From NCBI GenBank assembly GCA_006937955.1, contig SSNP01000243.1, forward strand, positions 358,248 to 422,247: a DNA stretch of 64,000 bases, written 5' to 3'. Numbering within the stretch: the stretch's first letter is position 1; the number at the start of each line of letters is the position of its first letter. Shown one piece after another: positions 48,379-60,641 of this stretch. The notes under the pieces were generated by a model. It had not been told where the DNA came from. It searched no databases and worked only from the letters and a program-made list of their open reading frames with translations. The DNA is from Pachypanchax playfairii. Its lineage: Eukaryota > Chordata > Actinopteri > Cyprinodontiformes > Aplocheilidae. Made by a program: the position numbers and the translations under genes.

Positions 48379-49980
48379 CAGTGGGGCAAAAAAGTATTTA
48401 GTCAGCCACCAATTGTGTAAGTTCTCCCACTTAAAAAGATCAGAGAGGCCTGTAATTTTCATCATAGGTATACCTCAACTATGAGAGACAAAATGAGGAA
48501 AAAAAATCCAGAAAATCACATTGTCTGATTTTTAAAGAATTTATTTGCAAATTATGGTGGAAAATAAGTATTTGGTCAATAACAAAAGTTAATCTCAATA
48601 CTTTGTTATATAGCCTTTGTTGGCAATGACAGAGGTCAAACGTTTTCTGTAAGTCTTCACAAGGTTTTCACACACTGTTGCTGGTATTTTGGCCCATTCC
48701 TCCATGCAGATCTCCTCTAGAGCAGTGATGTTTTGGGGCTGACGCTGGGCAACACGGACTTTCAACTCCCTCCAGAGATTTTCTATGGGGTTGAGATCTG
48801 GAGACTGGCTAGGCCACTCCAGGACCTTGAAATGCTTCTTACGAAGCCACTCCTTCGTTGCCCGGGCGGTGTGTTTGGGATCATTGTCATGCTGAAAGAC
48901 CCAGCCACGTCTCATTTTCAATGCCCTTGCTGATGGAAGGAGGTTTTCACTCAAAATCTTACGATACATGGCCCCATTCATTCTTTCCTTTACACGGATC
49001 AGTCGTCCTGGTCCCCTTGCAGAAAAACAGCCCCAAAGCATGATGTTTCCACCCCCATGCTTTACAGTAGGTATGGTGTTCTTTGGATCCAACTCAGCAT
49101 TCTTTCCCCTCCAAACACAACAAGTTGAGTTTCTACCAAAAAGTTCTATTTTGGTTTCATCTGACCATATGATGTTCTCCCAATCCTCTTCTGGATCATC
49201 CAAATGCTCTCTAGCAAACCGCAGACGGGCCTGGACGTGTCCTGGCTTCAGCAGGGGGACACGTCTGGCACTGCAGGATTTGAGTCCCTGGCGGCGTAGT
49301 GTGTTACTGATGGTAGCCTTTGTTACTTTGGTCCCAGCTCTCTGCAGGTCATTCACTAGGTCCCTCCGTGTGGTTCTGGGATTTTTGCTCACCGTTCTTG
49401 TGATCATTTTGACCCCACGGGGTGAGATCTTGCGTGGAGCCCCAGATCGAGGGAGATTATCAGTGGTCTTGTATGTCTTCCATTTTCTAATAATTGCTCC
49501 CACAGTTGATTTCTTCACACCAAGCTGCTTACCTATTGCAGATTCAGTCTTCCCAGCCTGGTGAAGGTCTACAATTTTGTTTCTGGTGTCCTTTGACAGC
49601 TCTTTGCTCTTGTCCATAGTGGAGTTTGGAGCGTGACTGTTTGAGGTTGTGGACAGGTGTCTTTTATACTGATAACGAGTTCACACAGGTGCCATTAATA
49701 CAGGTAACGAGTGGAGGACCGAGGAGCCTCTTAAAGAAGTTACAGGTCTGTGAAAGCCAGAAATCTTACTTGTTTGTAGGTGACCAAATACTTATTTTCC
49801 ACCATAATTTGCAAATAAATTCTTTAAAAATCAGACAATGTGATTTTCTGGATTTTTTTTCCTCATTTTGTCTCTCATAGTTGAGGTATACCTATGATGA
49901 AAATTACAGGCCTCTCTGATCTTTTTAAGTGGGAGAACTTACACAATTGGTGGCTGACTAAATACTTTTTTGCCCCACTG
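48379..49980 (-). mobile_element. Tc1-like transposon, complete, copy 2 (1602 bp)
   Basis: TA on both sides (48377-48378 and 49981-49982) with the same CAGTGGGGCAAAAAAGTATT termini as copy 1. The length difference of 6 bp equals the in-frame indel in the transposase. The sequence is otherwise nearly identical to copy 1, 23 kb away and in the same orientation. Confidence 0.97.
48595..49617 (-). CDS. Tc1-like transposase, 340 aa, intact
   Basis: Same DD34E transposase as copy 1, with the complete LLKPGHVQARLRFAREH segment. The catalytic residues fall at about Asp153 (WSDETK), Asp244 (HDNDPKH) and Glu279 (PIENLW). The N-terminus differs (MDKSKEL), and there are a few substitutions (IRKWK, STCCVW, RATKEW). 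There is no stop or frameshift, so this is the more likely functional copy in the window. No host function is implied. Confidence 0.94.
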   Translation of the reverse strand: MDKSKELSKDTRNKIVDLHQAGKTESAIGKQLGVKKSTVGAIIRKWKTYKTTDNLPRSGAPRKISPRGVKMITRTVSKNPRTTRRDLVNDLQRAGTKVTKATISNTLRRQGLKSCSARRVPLLKPGHVQARLRFAREHLDDPEEDWENIIWSDETKIELFGRNSTCCVWRGKNAELDPKNTIPTVKHGGGNIMLWGCFSARGPGRLIRVKERMNGAMYRKILSENLLPSARALKMRRGWVFQHDNDPKHTARATKEWLRKKHFKVLEWPSQSPDLNPIENLWRELKVRVAQRQPQNITALEEICMEEWAKIPATVCENLVKTYRKRLTSVIANKGYITKY

Positions 49981-49982
49981 TA

Positions 49983-50785
49983 AGTGGTTGATCCATGATC
50001 ACTACTTTAAAGGAGCAACAAGCGATTTTTCACCGCTAGGTGTGCTGTTGAGTACAGGATTGAGACCAAAACAAAGTCTGTCATGATTGACGTTCAGTTG
50101 TGAAAAAATGTTCCGGATAATTCAACACAACCACAGTCTCCATTCAGCTTTGCTGAAAGCCACAACGACGTGCCGCCACTTTTCCTCTCTCATGACATGG
50201 CGGCTAAATGTCTGTACAGATGTGTGTGTTGAAGAATTGTGCCATCACACATCAGGGTGCATTTGCACAGATGTTATGTTTCAAAACAAACAAATAGGTA
50301 GTGCAAACTAAAATAACATCTGTCCTTTTAGCTAATTAAATCTAAAATACTGTCAGAAGTAAAATAATGCAGTAATGTTTTAAGGGGATCATAATAGCTG
50401 TACTTTTCTTGCATTTTATCCAGTTCAAGTGGAAATTAACACTTTTTAAAATCATTGCAACTGAACAAGAATACACATAAATAATATTTATTAGATACAA
50501 ATTAATGCCCCAAGAACTAACGTATGCTCACAGGGAAAACTAAAACTCTGTGCCTAAATGTGAAACATGTGCTATTTCTTTTATACTTGCATTTGAATCA
50601 TAGTTACATTATATACATAAACAAGGCCCCAAGAAAGAAAGCATATTCACATGGGGAACGAGAAATAAGGGTTTCCAGTATGTCCGCTTTTATTTTGAAA
50701 GGCTTTGATTAAACGTCCGGTCCGTGCTTCCGTGTCCGCTTTTAATTTGAAATTATTCTAATAACCTTCCGGTTATTAGAAATTC
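49983..50785. other. Spacer with no recognised gene
   Basis: Starts with TTTAAAGGAGCAACAAGCGA (50006), which looks like the tip of another TTAA-type repeat, but no matching right end was found. The remainder is AT-rich. Confidence 0.35.
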
Positions 50786-50789
50786 TTCG

Positions 50790-52290
50790 AGGATGTTTTG
50801 AGGCTGGGATGCACTCTACGAGTCACATGGAGAGGACATCAATGCTATGACTGAGTGTGTGACTGACTATTTTAACTTCTGTGTGGACAACATCATTCCC
50901 ACCAGAACAGTGAAGTGCTTCCTCAATAACAAACCCTGAATCACCAGTGACCTGAAAGAACTGCTGAACAAGAAAAAAAGAGCTTTCAAGGAGGGATGCA
51001 CTGAAAAGTAGGGATCAAGATTTCGTGCCCTCGAGTCCGAGTCATTTGATTTTGAGTATCTGCAGATACCGAGTCCCGATCCAATCTATAATACATTAAA
51101 AAATGAATTAAAAAGGAGCAAATAAACAGATCCAGATCCACATCATGAAAGTCTTGGAGAGACTCATGTTGGTCCACCTAAAGAGGCAAACAAGCACGTC
51201 TCAAGACCCACTGCAGTTTGCTTTTTGCCGTGGGGTTGGAGTGAAAGACACCATCATACACCTGCTTCAACAAACCCACTGTCATCTGAACAAAGCAGGC
51301 AGCACTGTGAGAATCATGTTTTTTTATTTCTCCAGTGCCTTTAACACAATTCAGCCTGCGCTATTATGTCAAAAACTCCAGAAGACACAGGTGGAGGCCT
51401 CCACAATCACCAGGATTAAGGACTACCTCACAAACAGACCATAGTTTGTGAGACTGAAGAGTTGTACGTCTGACCAGGTGATCAGCAGTATAGGAGCACC
51501 ACAGGGGACTGTACTCTCACCATTACTTTTCACTCTGTACACTTCAGACTTTCAGTACAGGTCAGAGTCCTGCCATCTACAAAAATACTTTGATGAATCT
51601 GCAGTTGTTGGTTGATCAGAGATGGAGAAGAAACTGAGTACAGTGAACTGGTGAACCACTTTGTGTCCTGGTTTTTGAACAATCATCTCATCTTGAATGT
51701 GAACAAGACAAAGGAGATGATTGTGGATTTTAGGAAAAGCAGCAACATAGCAGCACCCATTTCCATCATGGGAGAAGAAGTGGAGGTGGTGGAGGAGTAT
51801 AAATACCTGGGTGTTCACCTGGACAACAGACTGAACTGGAAACACAACTATGATGCTGTTTTTAGGAAGGGACAGAGCAGACTGTACTTCCTCAGGAAGC
51901 TTAGATCCTTCTTGTAGCAAGATGTTGAAGATCTTTTATAAGTTTGTTGTGGAGAGTGTGATCACATCTGCAGTCACCTGTTGGGGGAGCAGCATCAAAG
52001 CAAGTGACATGAAGAGGTTGAACAGATTGATAAGGAGGGCTGGTTCTGTTCTGGGAACTGATCTGGAGTCTCTTGAGTTAATGGTCCAAAGGATGATGGT
52101 TCAGAAAATGAAAATCCTCATGGAGAACCCTTATCATCCTCTTCACAACACAGTAACTCAACAGCAGAGTGTCTTCATTCAAAGGCTTCTTCAGATCCGC
52201 TGCAGCACAGACTGCTACAGGAGATCCTTCTTGCCCACAGCTATAACCTTCTACAATGGCTCCCTGAAGAAGAACTGAGCAACAACAGTT
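50790..52290 (+). mobile_element. Jockey/Rex-type LINE relic
   Basis: 50790-51000 encodes SHGEDINAMTECVTDYFNFC, VDNIIPTRTVKCF and ELLNKKKRAFKEG, the linker before the RT. 51005-51120 is unrelated inserted sequence. 51145-52278 encodes RT remnants: VLERLMLVHLKRQTSTSQDP, LQFAF, FYFSSAFNTIQPAL (the usual Asp is Tyr), GAPQGTVLSPLLFTLYTSDF, then LILNVNKTKEMIVDF, EYKYLGVHLDNRLNWKHN and the C-terminus RRSFLPTAITFYNGS. Multiple stops and frameshifts. The 3' end is near 52290. Confidence 0.82.
51612..51917 (+). pseudogene. LINE RT thumb fragment
   Basis: About 100 residues in one open frame, with NHLILNVNKTKEMIVDFRKS, then EEVEVVEEYKYLGVHLDNRL and LYFLRKLRSFL. This is the region after the FADD box, typical of fish jockey/Rex-type LINEs. 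The FADD box itself (about 51585) is degraded to KYFDESAVVG. Confidence 0.8.
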
Positions 52291-52294
52291 AATT

Positions 52295-53248
52295 TCTCTT
52301 CGGGGATGATTTGATATAACTTTAGAAAGAAATGTTTACTCAGCCACTCTCTTATGGAAGCGTATTCATAACAGTTTTTAGTTTTAACATAAGTGTAACT
52401 GAAAACATCTAAGCTAACAGAACATTTCTACCAAAAGTATCATAAGAAATACTAATTTAAGACAGTGGTTTCTTCTGAGTAACAAGGTGAATTATTCACT
52501 AAAAACGCAACATAAAAACACCTGTGACATGGTTAAACAAAGTATGCTGAATAGACACTTGATAAATTCTCAGATTAAACATTGAACAATAAGTTTTAAC
52601 TGAATATAGTTTTTAAAACATTGGATTTCACACAATCAACAGCACGTAAAATTTGTAACTTGGTGAAACATTACTTCAAAGTGGATGGCTTGTAAACTAT
52701 TCCTGTAAGAAAATATTGATTAACACTTATTTTATTAAGAATAAGATTCAAGTCAAGATTCAAGTCAATTCAAGTCTTTTTGGAAAGTCAGGAGTTTTGC
52801 TTTCCTGAGGATGGCATCAGAGTGTCAGGAATAACACTAAGGACCAGAGGTAATTTAGTCCCTGGTCAGGACTGGAGAGGAGGTGTCATAAAACTGATCA
52901 CTCCCATAAAAGAGAGAAATACGTTTCTTTTTTGTAATTACCTTTTCATTAATTTTAAGTAGAAAACTTTCAACAGGATTCAACAGGATACTCACATTTT
53001 AAAAAACCCAGTTTACTATCTGATTTCTGAATCATTGCTCATTTTTGAGTTGATTTGAAGAAACAGCTGACAATTTTCAAAACAAAGCAAGGCTGAGCAT
53101 ATTCTGACACTGACACTTGCTTGTTATCAAATGAATCTATTTCATTAATCAGAAAAAACCACCAGTAAAAAAATCTAGTGTGCACAAACTACAATGCAGG
53201 AACTAAAACTATTTGTATTACCACCTGGCTGTAAAATGTCTGCAATGC
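52295..53248. other. AT-rich spacer, no recognised feature
   Basis: No ORF or terminal-repeat structure that I can support. A short imperfect direct repeat (TCAAGTCAAGATTCAAGTCAA) occurs near 52750. Confidence 0.4.
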
Positions 53249-53252
53249 TTAA

Positions 53253-53771
53253 AAAGGCCATTTCACACAAATTTCATGACTTTGTGGTTATTTCTGAAGC
53301 ATTAACCTGTAATATGAAACATTTTATATCTAAAAAAAACGCAAGGAAACACTGATTAATAGACCTTTCAATCTCTCTGCATGAAGATTCGGCTGGCTTC
53401 GGGCTGCAACTCATTAATATTCATTATGCGAATTTGCTGGACTTAGATTGGGCCAACAAACTAGCCTATGAGAGCAAGGCATACTGTTTCCTGCCCAGAT
53501 GCGCATGGCAACAGCACACTGAGTCTCCTCCGGTTTGATACGTCTTTATGCTAACAGCTTTCAGCCAGCAGACTGCTAGGCGTGGTTTCAACTGCGGGAG
53601 CTGATGAATACTAATGAGCAAAGGAGTTGTGATGAAACAAATACAGGCCGTTCGAACTCGGGAGAACTAGGATGTTACCTGTTTTCACACCCACTATAAA
53701 GGTAAGAACACCTGTGGAGCTAAAATATTCAACAGAAACCTCCGAAAAATCGTTGGAATGGAATGGCCTCT
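53253..53771 (+). mobile_element. TTAA MITE (AGAGGCC family) copy d, 519 bp
   Basis: TTAA at 53249-53252 and 53772-53775. Left tip AAAGGCCATTTCACACAAAT, right tip (reverse complement) AGAGGCCATTCCATTCCAAC. It shares the CGTGGTTTCAACTGCGGGAG and ACCTGTGGAGCTAAAATATT phrases with copies b and c. Confidence 0.88.
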
Positions 53772-53779
53772 TTAATGCT

Positions 53780-55480
53780 CAAGTGTTCCCCACGCAATGT
53801 TTACATTACACTTGTTTAATTAAATCAACAAAGAAATGGATTTCAAATAAGAAGCTGAAGTGATAAAACCTGAAATAAACATGGTTTGTGTACACTTTCT
53901 GGCATTCTTTGCCATTCCAATATGAGCTAAATTAAAAAAAAGGGGGGGGATGTTCAATGCATTTTTTAATCAGAACCTCAAAAACAAAGGAACCACTGTT
54001 CTAAAAACTTATTATGAAAAAGAAATAATGGCTCAGGGACACAAAATTATAGCTGAAACTAAATGCATTATAAGTCAACTACTCCCCCCAAAATTTCTTT
54101 GGTATAATTAGGAAATTCAACTTGGATTTCCAGTAAAGGCAACAGAAAGCGAAGACTCCTAACTAAGGACTTTGATACTTTGATCACCCTTCTTTCTAAA
54201 CATCTGTGTAGACTGGAACCCCTGGGTCACTTGTACTGATATCAAGCCATTTGTAGAATAAAACCATGAACAGTATCAGTACAGTAATAGCAGCAATAGA
54301 AGATCTGAATCAGCCCTATCTATTAAAACAGTACAAGACATTTCTAAGTTAAAGGTTAGGAAGGAAATGAACACTGACAGCCTTTTCTTACTCATGATAT
54401 GCAATCTGCTGCATTTAAGTTTTCTTTATTTCTCAGTGACCTGCACACATCATAAAGCAGGTCCCTATTGTCCATAAGAGTATAATAAAGCATCAAACTT
54501 TTTTGTTTTTCACAGTATTTTGTGACCTTAAGTCAAGAGAGGTGAAAAAGAGGCATCTTTAACTTATTATCTAGTGATGTGAGACAGCTTGTGTTGAAGA
54601 TGTATGAGGCACAATATGAATTCAGTTGACACCTTGCCCCACTAACAGGCATCTTCACTGGAACGTTTGCGAGTTTGATCACCCCTGGGAACACAGAAAA
54701 GCACAGTTCTTTAAGGATTTCAACCTACAGCTGTATTACACATTTGTACAGCTGCACTATGTGAAACCAAAATGTGGTCAAACTGACCGTGGAAAACCAT
54801 TCATGGAAAGCTCCAACTGAAGCTTTCGGTCGTAATCAGCATAATCAGGCAGTCGAGACACCACAGCAGGAGGGTAGATTTGTGGAATGAAAGCAGAGAA
54901 GAGAGTCGGGGCAAGTTGGGCCCATTCTGAAAGATGTAAACCAAAAGAAATGAGTGCTCAATTTGTGATTTCTTACTTTTTGTATGTTTGTCCCCCATGA
55001 TATTTCAGATCATCAAATTTAAATATTAGGGAAAGACAACATAAGTAAATACAAAATGCAGTTTCTGAATGAATGTGTTTAATAGGGACCCAAGAAAGTA
55101 ACCCATCACACTACTACCACCATACTTTACTGGTGGTCTGGATGTTTCTATTTCCAAATGCTGTTACTTTTACGCTAGATGTAATGGGACAGACACCTTT
55201 ATAAGTATTCGATAATATTTATGTTATCAGTCCACATTATATTACAGAACAGGGTCAGACTATCACTTTTATGGAATTTCAAAAAAACATACATAACTCC
55301 TGAAAAGGGAAAAACTCGGGATTGCAGCTTTAAATGTGCAATGTGTAAAAATTTTACAGTGAAATACTCACACAACAGATGTTGAAAGTAAAGTTACATT
55401 ATAACAGATTTTTAATTTTTTTTCACAAGCTGAACATGCAGCAATGTCTGCAACGTTCAGCTTGTTACCTTTATTTATTT
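53780..55480. other. Spacer, no recognised gene
   Basis: AT-rich, with scattered short frames such as 54626-54820 that show no known motif and no supporting splice context. Confidence 0.35.
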
Positions 55481-55489
55481 TTATTTAGA

Positions 55490-56740
55490 TGTTATTTTGT
55501 TTATTACAACTTTTTTTTGAGTCAGCAGACATGGCAAAGGAGAGAGGAAATTAGAGGAAAAAGAAAAAGAAAGAAGAGGAAATAGAAATAAGAAGAGGTA
55601 GAAGTTGGGAGAGAAAGAAATCTGCTTCAACACCTGCTGAGAGACAAAAACAAGAGTAGACACACCACAGCATCGACCAACATCTATATTTAAACACTGA
55701 TAATATAATTGTGGACACAAACAAATAATGATACTGCTTAACACACAACATCCCCAGTGGCAGCTGCAGCCTAAGTCCCTGAGTGTCTGTGAATATCTGT
55801 GTGCACACCTATGTGCATGAACACGCCTGTGACCATAAGGTTTCTCCATAAAATTGCTTGACAGAAGGTGTGGAAAGCCCTGGCCCTCAGACCTCAAAGC
55901 AGACCACAGGGCTGACCCAAGCGCAAGGGGTCCAGGTCCCAACCCCGGAGCAGCAGAGGCCACCGCAGGAGAAACCAAAGCACCCTCCCAGACAAGACCA
56001 TCAGTAACCTCCAGCGCAGTCACCCCACAACCGCAGTACAGGTGCCCCAGGGAGCCGTGGTGCGATTCCACAGGCCCACCGGCAGCCAGCCACCCCCAAG
56101 CACCCCAGGACACGGATCTAAAGTCCGAAACCCAAGGGCAGCCCCTCCTGACGAGGGTATTGGACGGAGCCAGGAAGTGCCCAGCCCATCTACCAGCCAC
56201 CGGGGGCAGGCCCACACACACCCCAAGCACCCAGCCCCAAACTCTAGAAACCCCCAGTGCGCAGGCTGGTGGGGGAACCAGTAAGCAGTGGGGAGCTTGG
56301 TGGGGGGAGACAGACCCTCATAAAGGGGTATAATATATTGCTAGACTGAGGGGGAGTCCGAGACCCACCCTGACACATAGACAAAGACAAACATACATGC
56401 ACAAACAGTCATACACATACACAAGCATACCTGCCCACCCTCATGCACACATAACGAAACTCTATCATACACACCAACGTCAACAGAAACCAAAATAGAC
56501 ACCACAGACATACTGTACTTACACTCCCCTTACACAGGCTACACTCCCGGGATCTAGGTACCAGTACCCCCAAGGTGGCAACTAATCCCAGACCCAGGAG
56601 TTGATCCCTTCCCCTCTGAGGCAGAGCAAAGCAGGCCACCAGGAACATCGAAGTCACGATCACTTCCGCGACCAATGGCGCCCAAGGCAAGTCGCCCAGC
56701 ACCGCCCAAAAAGGAGAACCTCAACCCTCCCCAGCTTCCA
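55490..56740 (-). other. G-rich 3'UTR of the L1-like LINE
   Basis: A minus-strand G-rich tract (55850-56700) precedes a polypyrimidine stretch (55500-55620 read on the minus strand). Large open frames here (55481-56230) reflect base composition, not protein. The position right after the ORF2 C-terminus is what one expects for a fish L1 3'UTR. Confidence 0.5.
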
Positions 56741-56956
56741 TTCAGCACTTACATACTATAAAGAGACAGTAGACACCCATCTCTACTGTAAGATTAAAAA
56801 ATTGTGCCATTCTTATAGGAGTTTGTAGCTCGGTCTGATTAATCTTAAATTTATTTTTCACAATAGATTTAATCTGATATTCTAGAAACTTATTCCTGTT
56901 AATTCCATACTGCAGAACTAAACCGTCAAATTGAATAAAATCTGTTCCTTCACCTA

Positions 56957-58177
56957 CACTCACCGGCCACTTTATTAGGTACACCATGCTAGTAACGGGT
57001 TGGACCCCCTTTTGCCTTCAGAACTGCCTCAATTCTTCGTGGCATAGATTCAACAAGGTGCTGGAAGCATTCCTCAGAGAGTTTGGTCCATATTGACATG
57101 ATGGCATCACACAGTTGGCGCAGATTTGTCAGCTGCACATCCATGATGCGAATCTCCCTTTCCACCACATCCCTAAGATGCTCTATTGGATTAAGATCTG
57201 GTGACTGTGGAGGCCATTTGAGTACAGTGAACTCATTGTCATGTTAAAGAAACCAGTCCGAGATGATTCCAGCTTTATGACATGGCGCATTATCCTGTTG
57301 AAAGTAGCCATCAGAAGTTGGGTACATTGTGGTCATAAAGGGATGGACATGGTCAGCAACAATACTCAGGTAGGCTGTGGCGTTGTAACGATGCTCAATT
57401 GGTACCAAGGGGCCCAAAGAGTGCCAAGAATATATTCCCCACACCATTACACCACCACCACCAGCCTGAACCGTTGATACAAGGCAGGATGGATCCATGC
57501 TTTCATGTTGTTGACGCCAAATTCTGACCCTACCATCCGAATGTCGCAGCAGAAATCGAGACTCATCAGACCAGGCAACGTTTTTCCAATCTTCTATTGT
57601 CCAATTTCGATGAGCTTGTGCAAATTGTAGCCTCAGTATCCTTTTCTTAGCTGAAAGGGGTGGCACCTGGCGTGGTCTTCTGCTGCTGTAGCCCATCTGC
57701 CTCAAAGTTCGATGTACTGTGCATTCAGAGAGGCTCTTCTGCCTACCTTGGTTGTAACGAGTGGTTATTTGAGTCACTGTTGCCTTTCTATCAGCTCGAA
57801 CCAGTCTGGCCATTCTCCTCTGACCTCTGGCATCAACAAGGCATTTCCGCCCACAGAACTGCCGCTCACTGGATATTTTTTCTTTTTCGGGCCATTCTCT
57901 GTAAACCATAGAGATGGTTGTGCGTGAAAATCCCAGTAGATCAGCAGTTTCTGAAATACTCAAACCAGCCATTCTGGCACCAACAACCATGCCACGTTCA
58001 AAGTCACTCAAATCACCTTTCTTCCCCATACTGATGCTCGGTTTGAACTGCAGGAGATTGTCTTGACCATGTGTACATGCCTAAATGCACTGAGTTGCCG
58101 CCATGTGATTGGCTAATTAGAAATTAAGTGTTAACGAGCAGTTGGACAGGTGTACCTAATAAAGTGGCCGGTGAGTG
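56957..58177 (-). mobile_element. Tc1-like transposon (CACTCACCGG family) copy 1, 1221 bp
   Basis: TA-flanked (56955-56956 and 58178-58179). The termini CACTCACCGGCCACTTTATT are exact inverted repeats, inserted in the L1-like LINE. It encodes a transposase with one premature stop. It is 134 bp longer than the copy at 60642, which has lost its transposase N-terminus. Confidence 0.95.
57003..58029 (-). pseudogene. Tc1-like transposase with a premature stop
   Basis: Starts at 58029 with MGKKGDLSDFERGMVVGARM (HTH domain). It has VAWSDESRFLLRH (first Asp) and YFQQDNAPCHKAG (second Asp). At 57244-57246 the Glu codon that follows DWFL is changed to TAA (the copy at 60642 has GAA). Beyond the stop the same frame remains open and carries SPDLNPIEHLW with the third catalytic residue. 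It is disabled by this one substitution at least. Confidence 0.88.
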
Positions 58178-58219
58178 TATATGTTCCAAGTATTTGATTC
58201 CTTTACTCTTCCAATCTCA

Positions 58220-58600
58220 GAAGTTTATCATTTTATTGTTTTGTAGGATATCAGGGTTGTTCCAGATGGGTGTACGTTTGCATGGGATAAGTGAAGACTC
58301 AGTCATATTGAGAAACTCCCACCAAGCTGCCAGAAAAGAGCTGATATTAATGTTTTTAAAGCAGACATGTCTTTTAATATTTAGGCTAATGAACGGAAGG
58401 TCTGAGATTTCTATGTTACTGCACAGTGCCTGTTCTTCATCTAACCATGGCTCATCCAAGGTGCTTTTATTAATCCATCTTAAGATGTACTGTAACCTGT
58501 TTGCTAAGTAGTAGTGGTGAAAGTTAGGGAGGTCAACTCCTCCACTATCTTTGGGCCTCTGTAATGTTTTTAGACTAATGCAGGTTTTTTTTCTTTCCAT
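58220..58600 (-). pseudogene. L1-like LINE ORF2 C-terminal fragment
   Basis: An open frame with ISLKTLQRPKDSGGVDLPNF, then HHYYLANRLQYILRWINKST and WNNPDILQNNKMINF. This is the C-terminal extension of Tx1/L1-type ORF2, just upstream (on the minus strand) of the Tc1 insertion. Confidence 0.8.
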
Positions 58601-58802
58601 AGGAATTTAGAAATGGATGAGTCCAGAGATGTAAACCAGTCCGATGGTGGTCTATTTGGAATCATTGTGAATAAATAATTTACTCTTGGTAAAACCATCA
58701 TTTTAATTGATGCAACCCTTCCCATAAGTGATAAAGGTAGTGACTTCCATCTAGTCAAATCATCTACAACTGTCTTTAAAAGTGGGGTGTAATTCAGTTA
58801 AA

Positions 58803-59129
58803 TCAAGAGATCAAGAGATTGAGGGAAACATTGATACCCAAGTATTTAATATTTCCCGACTGTAAATGAGTTCTTGGGGAGTTATGGAGAGAACAATTTA
58901 CTGGCATAACTGTTGATTTTAACCAATTTATTAAATAATCTGAAATGTTAGAGAAAGAATTTAGTAGTGGGATCACCTCATTGGGTGAGTTTTTTGAATC
59001 TTTAAGAAAGAGTAGCACATCATCAGCATAAAGACTGATTTTATATTGTACGTTCTTGCATTTTGTGCCTTCGATGTCTATGTTTTGCCTAATCGCTGCT
59101 GCTAGCAGTTCAATAAATATAGCAAACAT
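58803..59129 (-). pseudogene. L1-like LINE reverse transcriptase, YADD part
   Basis: FAIFIELLAAAIRQNIDIEG, then KISLYADDVLLFLKDSKNSP, with the catalytic Asp pair intact, and NIKYLGINVS. It is followed (58758-58217, frames shifting) by WKSLPLSLMGRVASIKMMVL and FLWKEKKPALV, then SGGVDLPNFHHYYLANRLQY. Confidence 0.85.
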
Positions 59130-59255
59130 TGAGGGGGAGAGAGGACATCCCTGTCTGGTGCCCCTCTGGAGAGTGAAACTGGCAGATGTTTGGTCATTTG
59201 TCCTAACTGCTGTTGGCTGTTGGAGAGTTGTATAGTAATTTAACCAGTTTCAAAA

Positions 59256-59603
59256 CTAATTTTTAAATCCAAATTTGTGCATTACCACAAATAAGAATTT
59301 CTGGTTAACCCTATCAAAGGCTTTTTCTGCATCTAACGATAGAATTGTGGTTTCAAGATTTCTAATGTATGCAAATTCTCTTAAATTAAATAATCTACGT
59401 TTATTTGTGGAAGAATGCCTCCCTTTTATGAAACCAGTTTGATCAGGGTGAATTATGGCAGGTGTAACCTTCTCTAATCTATTAGCTAAAGCTTTGCATA
59501 TTATTTTAAGGTCTACATTAATTAGGGAAATAGGACGGTAACTAGTTGGAAAGACTGGGTCTTTACCAGGTTTTAGCAGAAGACATATGCCGCTTTCACG
59601 CAT
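59256..59603 (-). pseudogene. L1-like LINE reverse transcriptase, fingers and palm
   Basis: LLLKPGKDPVFPTSYRPISL, then NVDLKIICKALANRLEKVTP and GFIKGRHSSTNKRRLFNL, followed by LSLDAEKAFDRVNQKFLF with the first catalytic Asp. It is disconnected from the preceding part (62381-62193, PNQKAPGPDGFPTEFYKEFW) by the nested TIR element. Confidence 0.87.
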
Positions 59604-60641
59604 GGGCCGAATGGTGTCGGTACAGACCCGTTCCTGCTTTGTTCACACTTGACCAGCCCCGTCAGAGCCCGCCCCAACAGGCACCTTTTTTGGAACCACT
59701 GGCTGTGTAGTCCGATCAGGGCCAAGCCGACCCCATGCCTACTCACCCCGCTTACCTATGAACTGATTGGTCAAGTAAACTGATGCCAGTCGCGAGCCTA
59801 CCTACATAGTGTAAACCACCGATTGGCCTGGTAGTATGCACGTGATGTGACGACACTGAATCGCGCCGATGGGATTTAACACGTCTCCTGCAACGCATGT
59901 TATTATTTTTTTCACATTTTTTTTAATATGACAACTACAAAAAGCAGTGCCGAGTGCAGAGTGACCAAGAACCTGCAACGATCGGAATGGAGCCGACCAC
60001 AAGTGATGGAAGTGGTTCCAGGACATGCTTTTTATGGGGAAAGGAGAGTGTTTGGAGTGGACACGGCAGTTGTAAGGGTGAGTTGTGATTCATTTTAAGT
60101 GCTTTAAACACTTTGAAGCAGCTCACAAAAAACTCCTGTAATAAACTGACAGTGTGCAGATGAGCTAACTCTGTCGGCTAGCTCTTAGCCATCTGTGTTA
60201 TGGCTCCCGCGACATGCGGGAGACTGACGATCGCTTTTTTATCTCTGTATCCGAGGTCGACGTTGGTGGTTTGATGGAGAAGATGTGGAATCAAAGAACG
60301 TGCTCCACAGAGAAGTGAGCTACTCTGCAGAGAGGAAGGGAGACATGACCGGGTGCGACTGAGATGCTGCCTGCTTCCTTTTGTGAATAAATAAAATAAA
60401 AAGTGTGCAATAAAGTTTGCAGAACTACAACAATTGTATCCACTTTTTCTTCTCTTTAATAACTGGATATATCTCTCAACTTGTAAGTGATGCCATATTT
60501 AAGAATCTTTCGTTATTTGGTCACTTTTATTTAAAGCAAATATGAATGCTTTTATTATGAAGCCAGTCAAGCTTCCTGTTTAACGTAATTGAAGGAAGCA
60601 CAATAAAAAGAAAAAAAAGGTGTTTTTTACTCAACAATATA

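Noticed and set aside
55481..56230. 249-codon open frame on the minus strand
   Set aside because: Gly/Trp/Leu-rich translation of a G-rich tract at the 3' end of an L1-like LINE; composition explains it.
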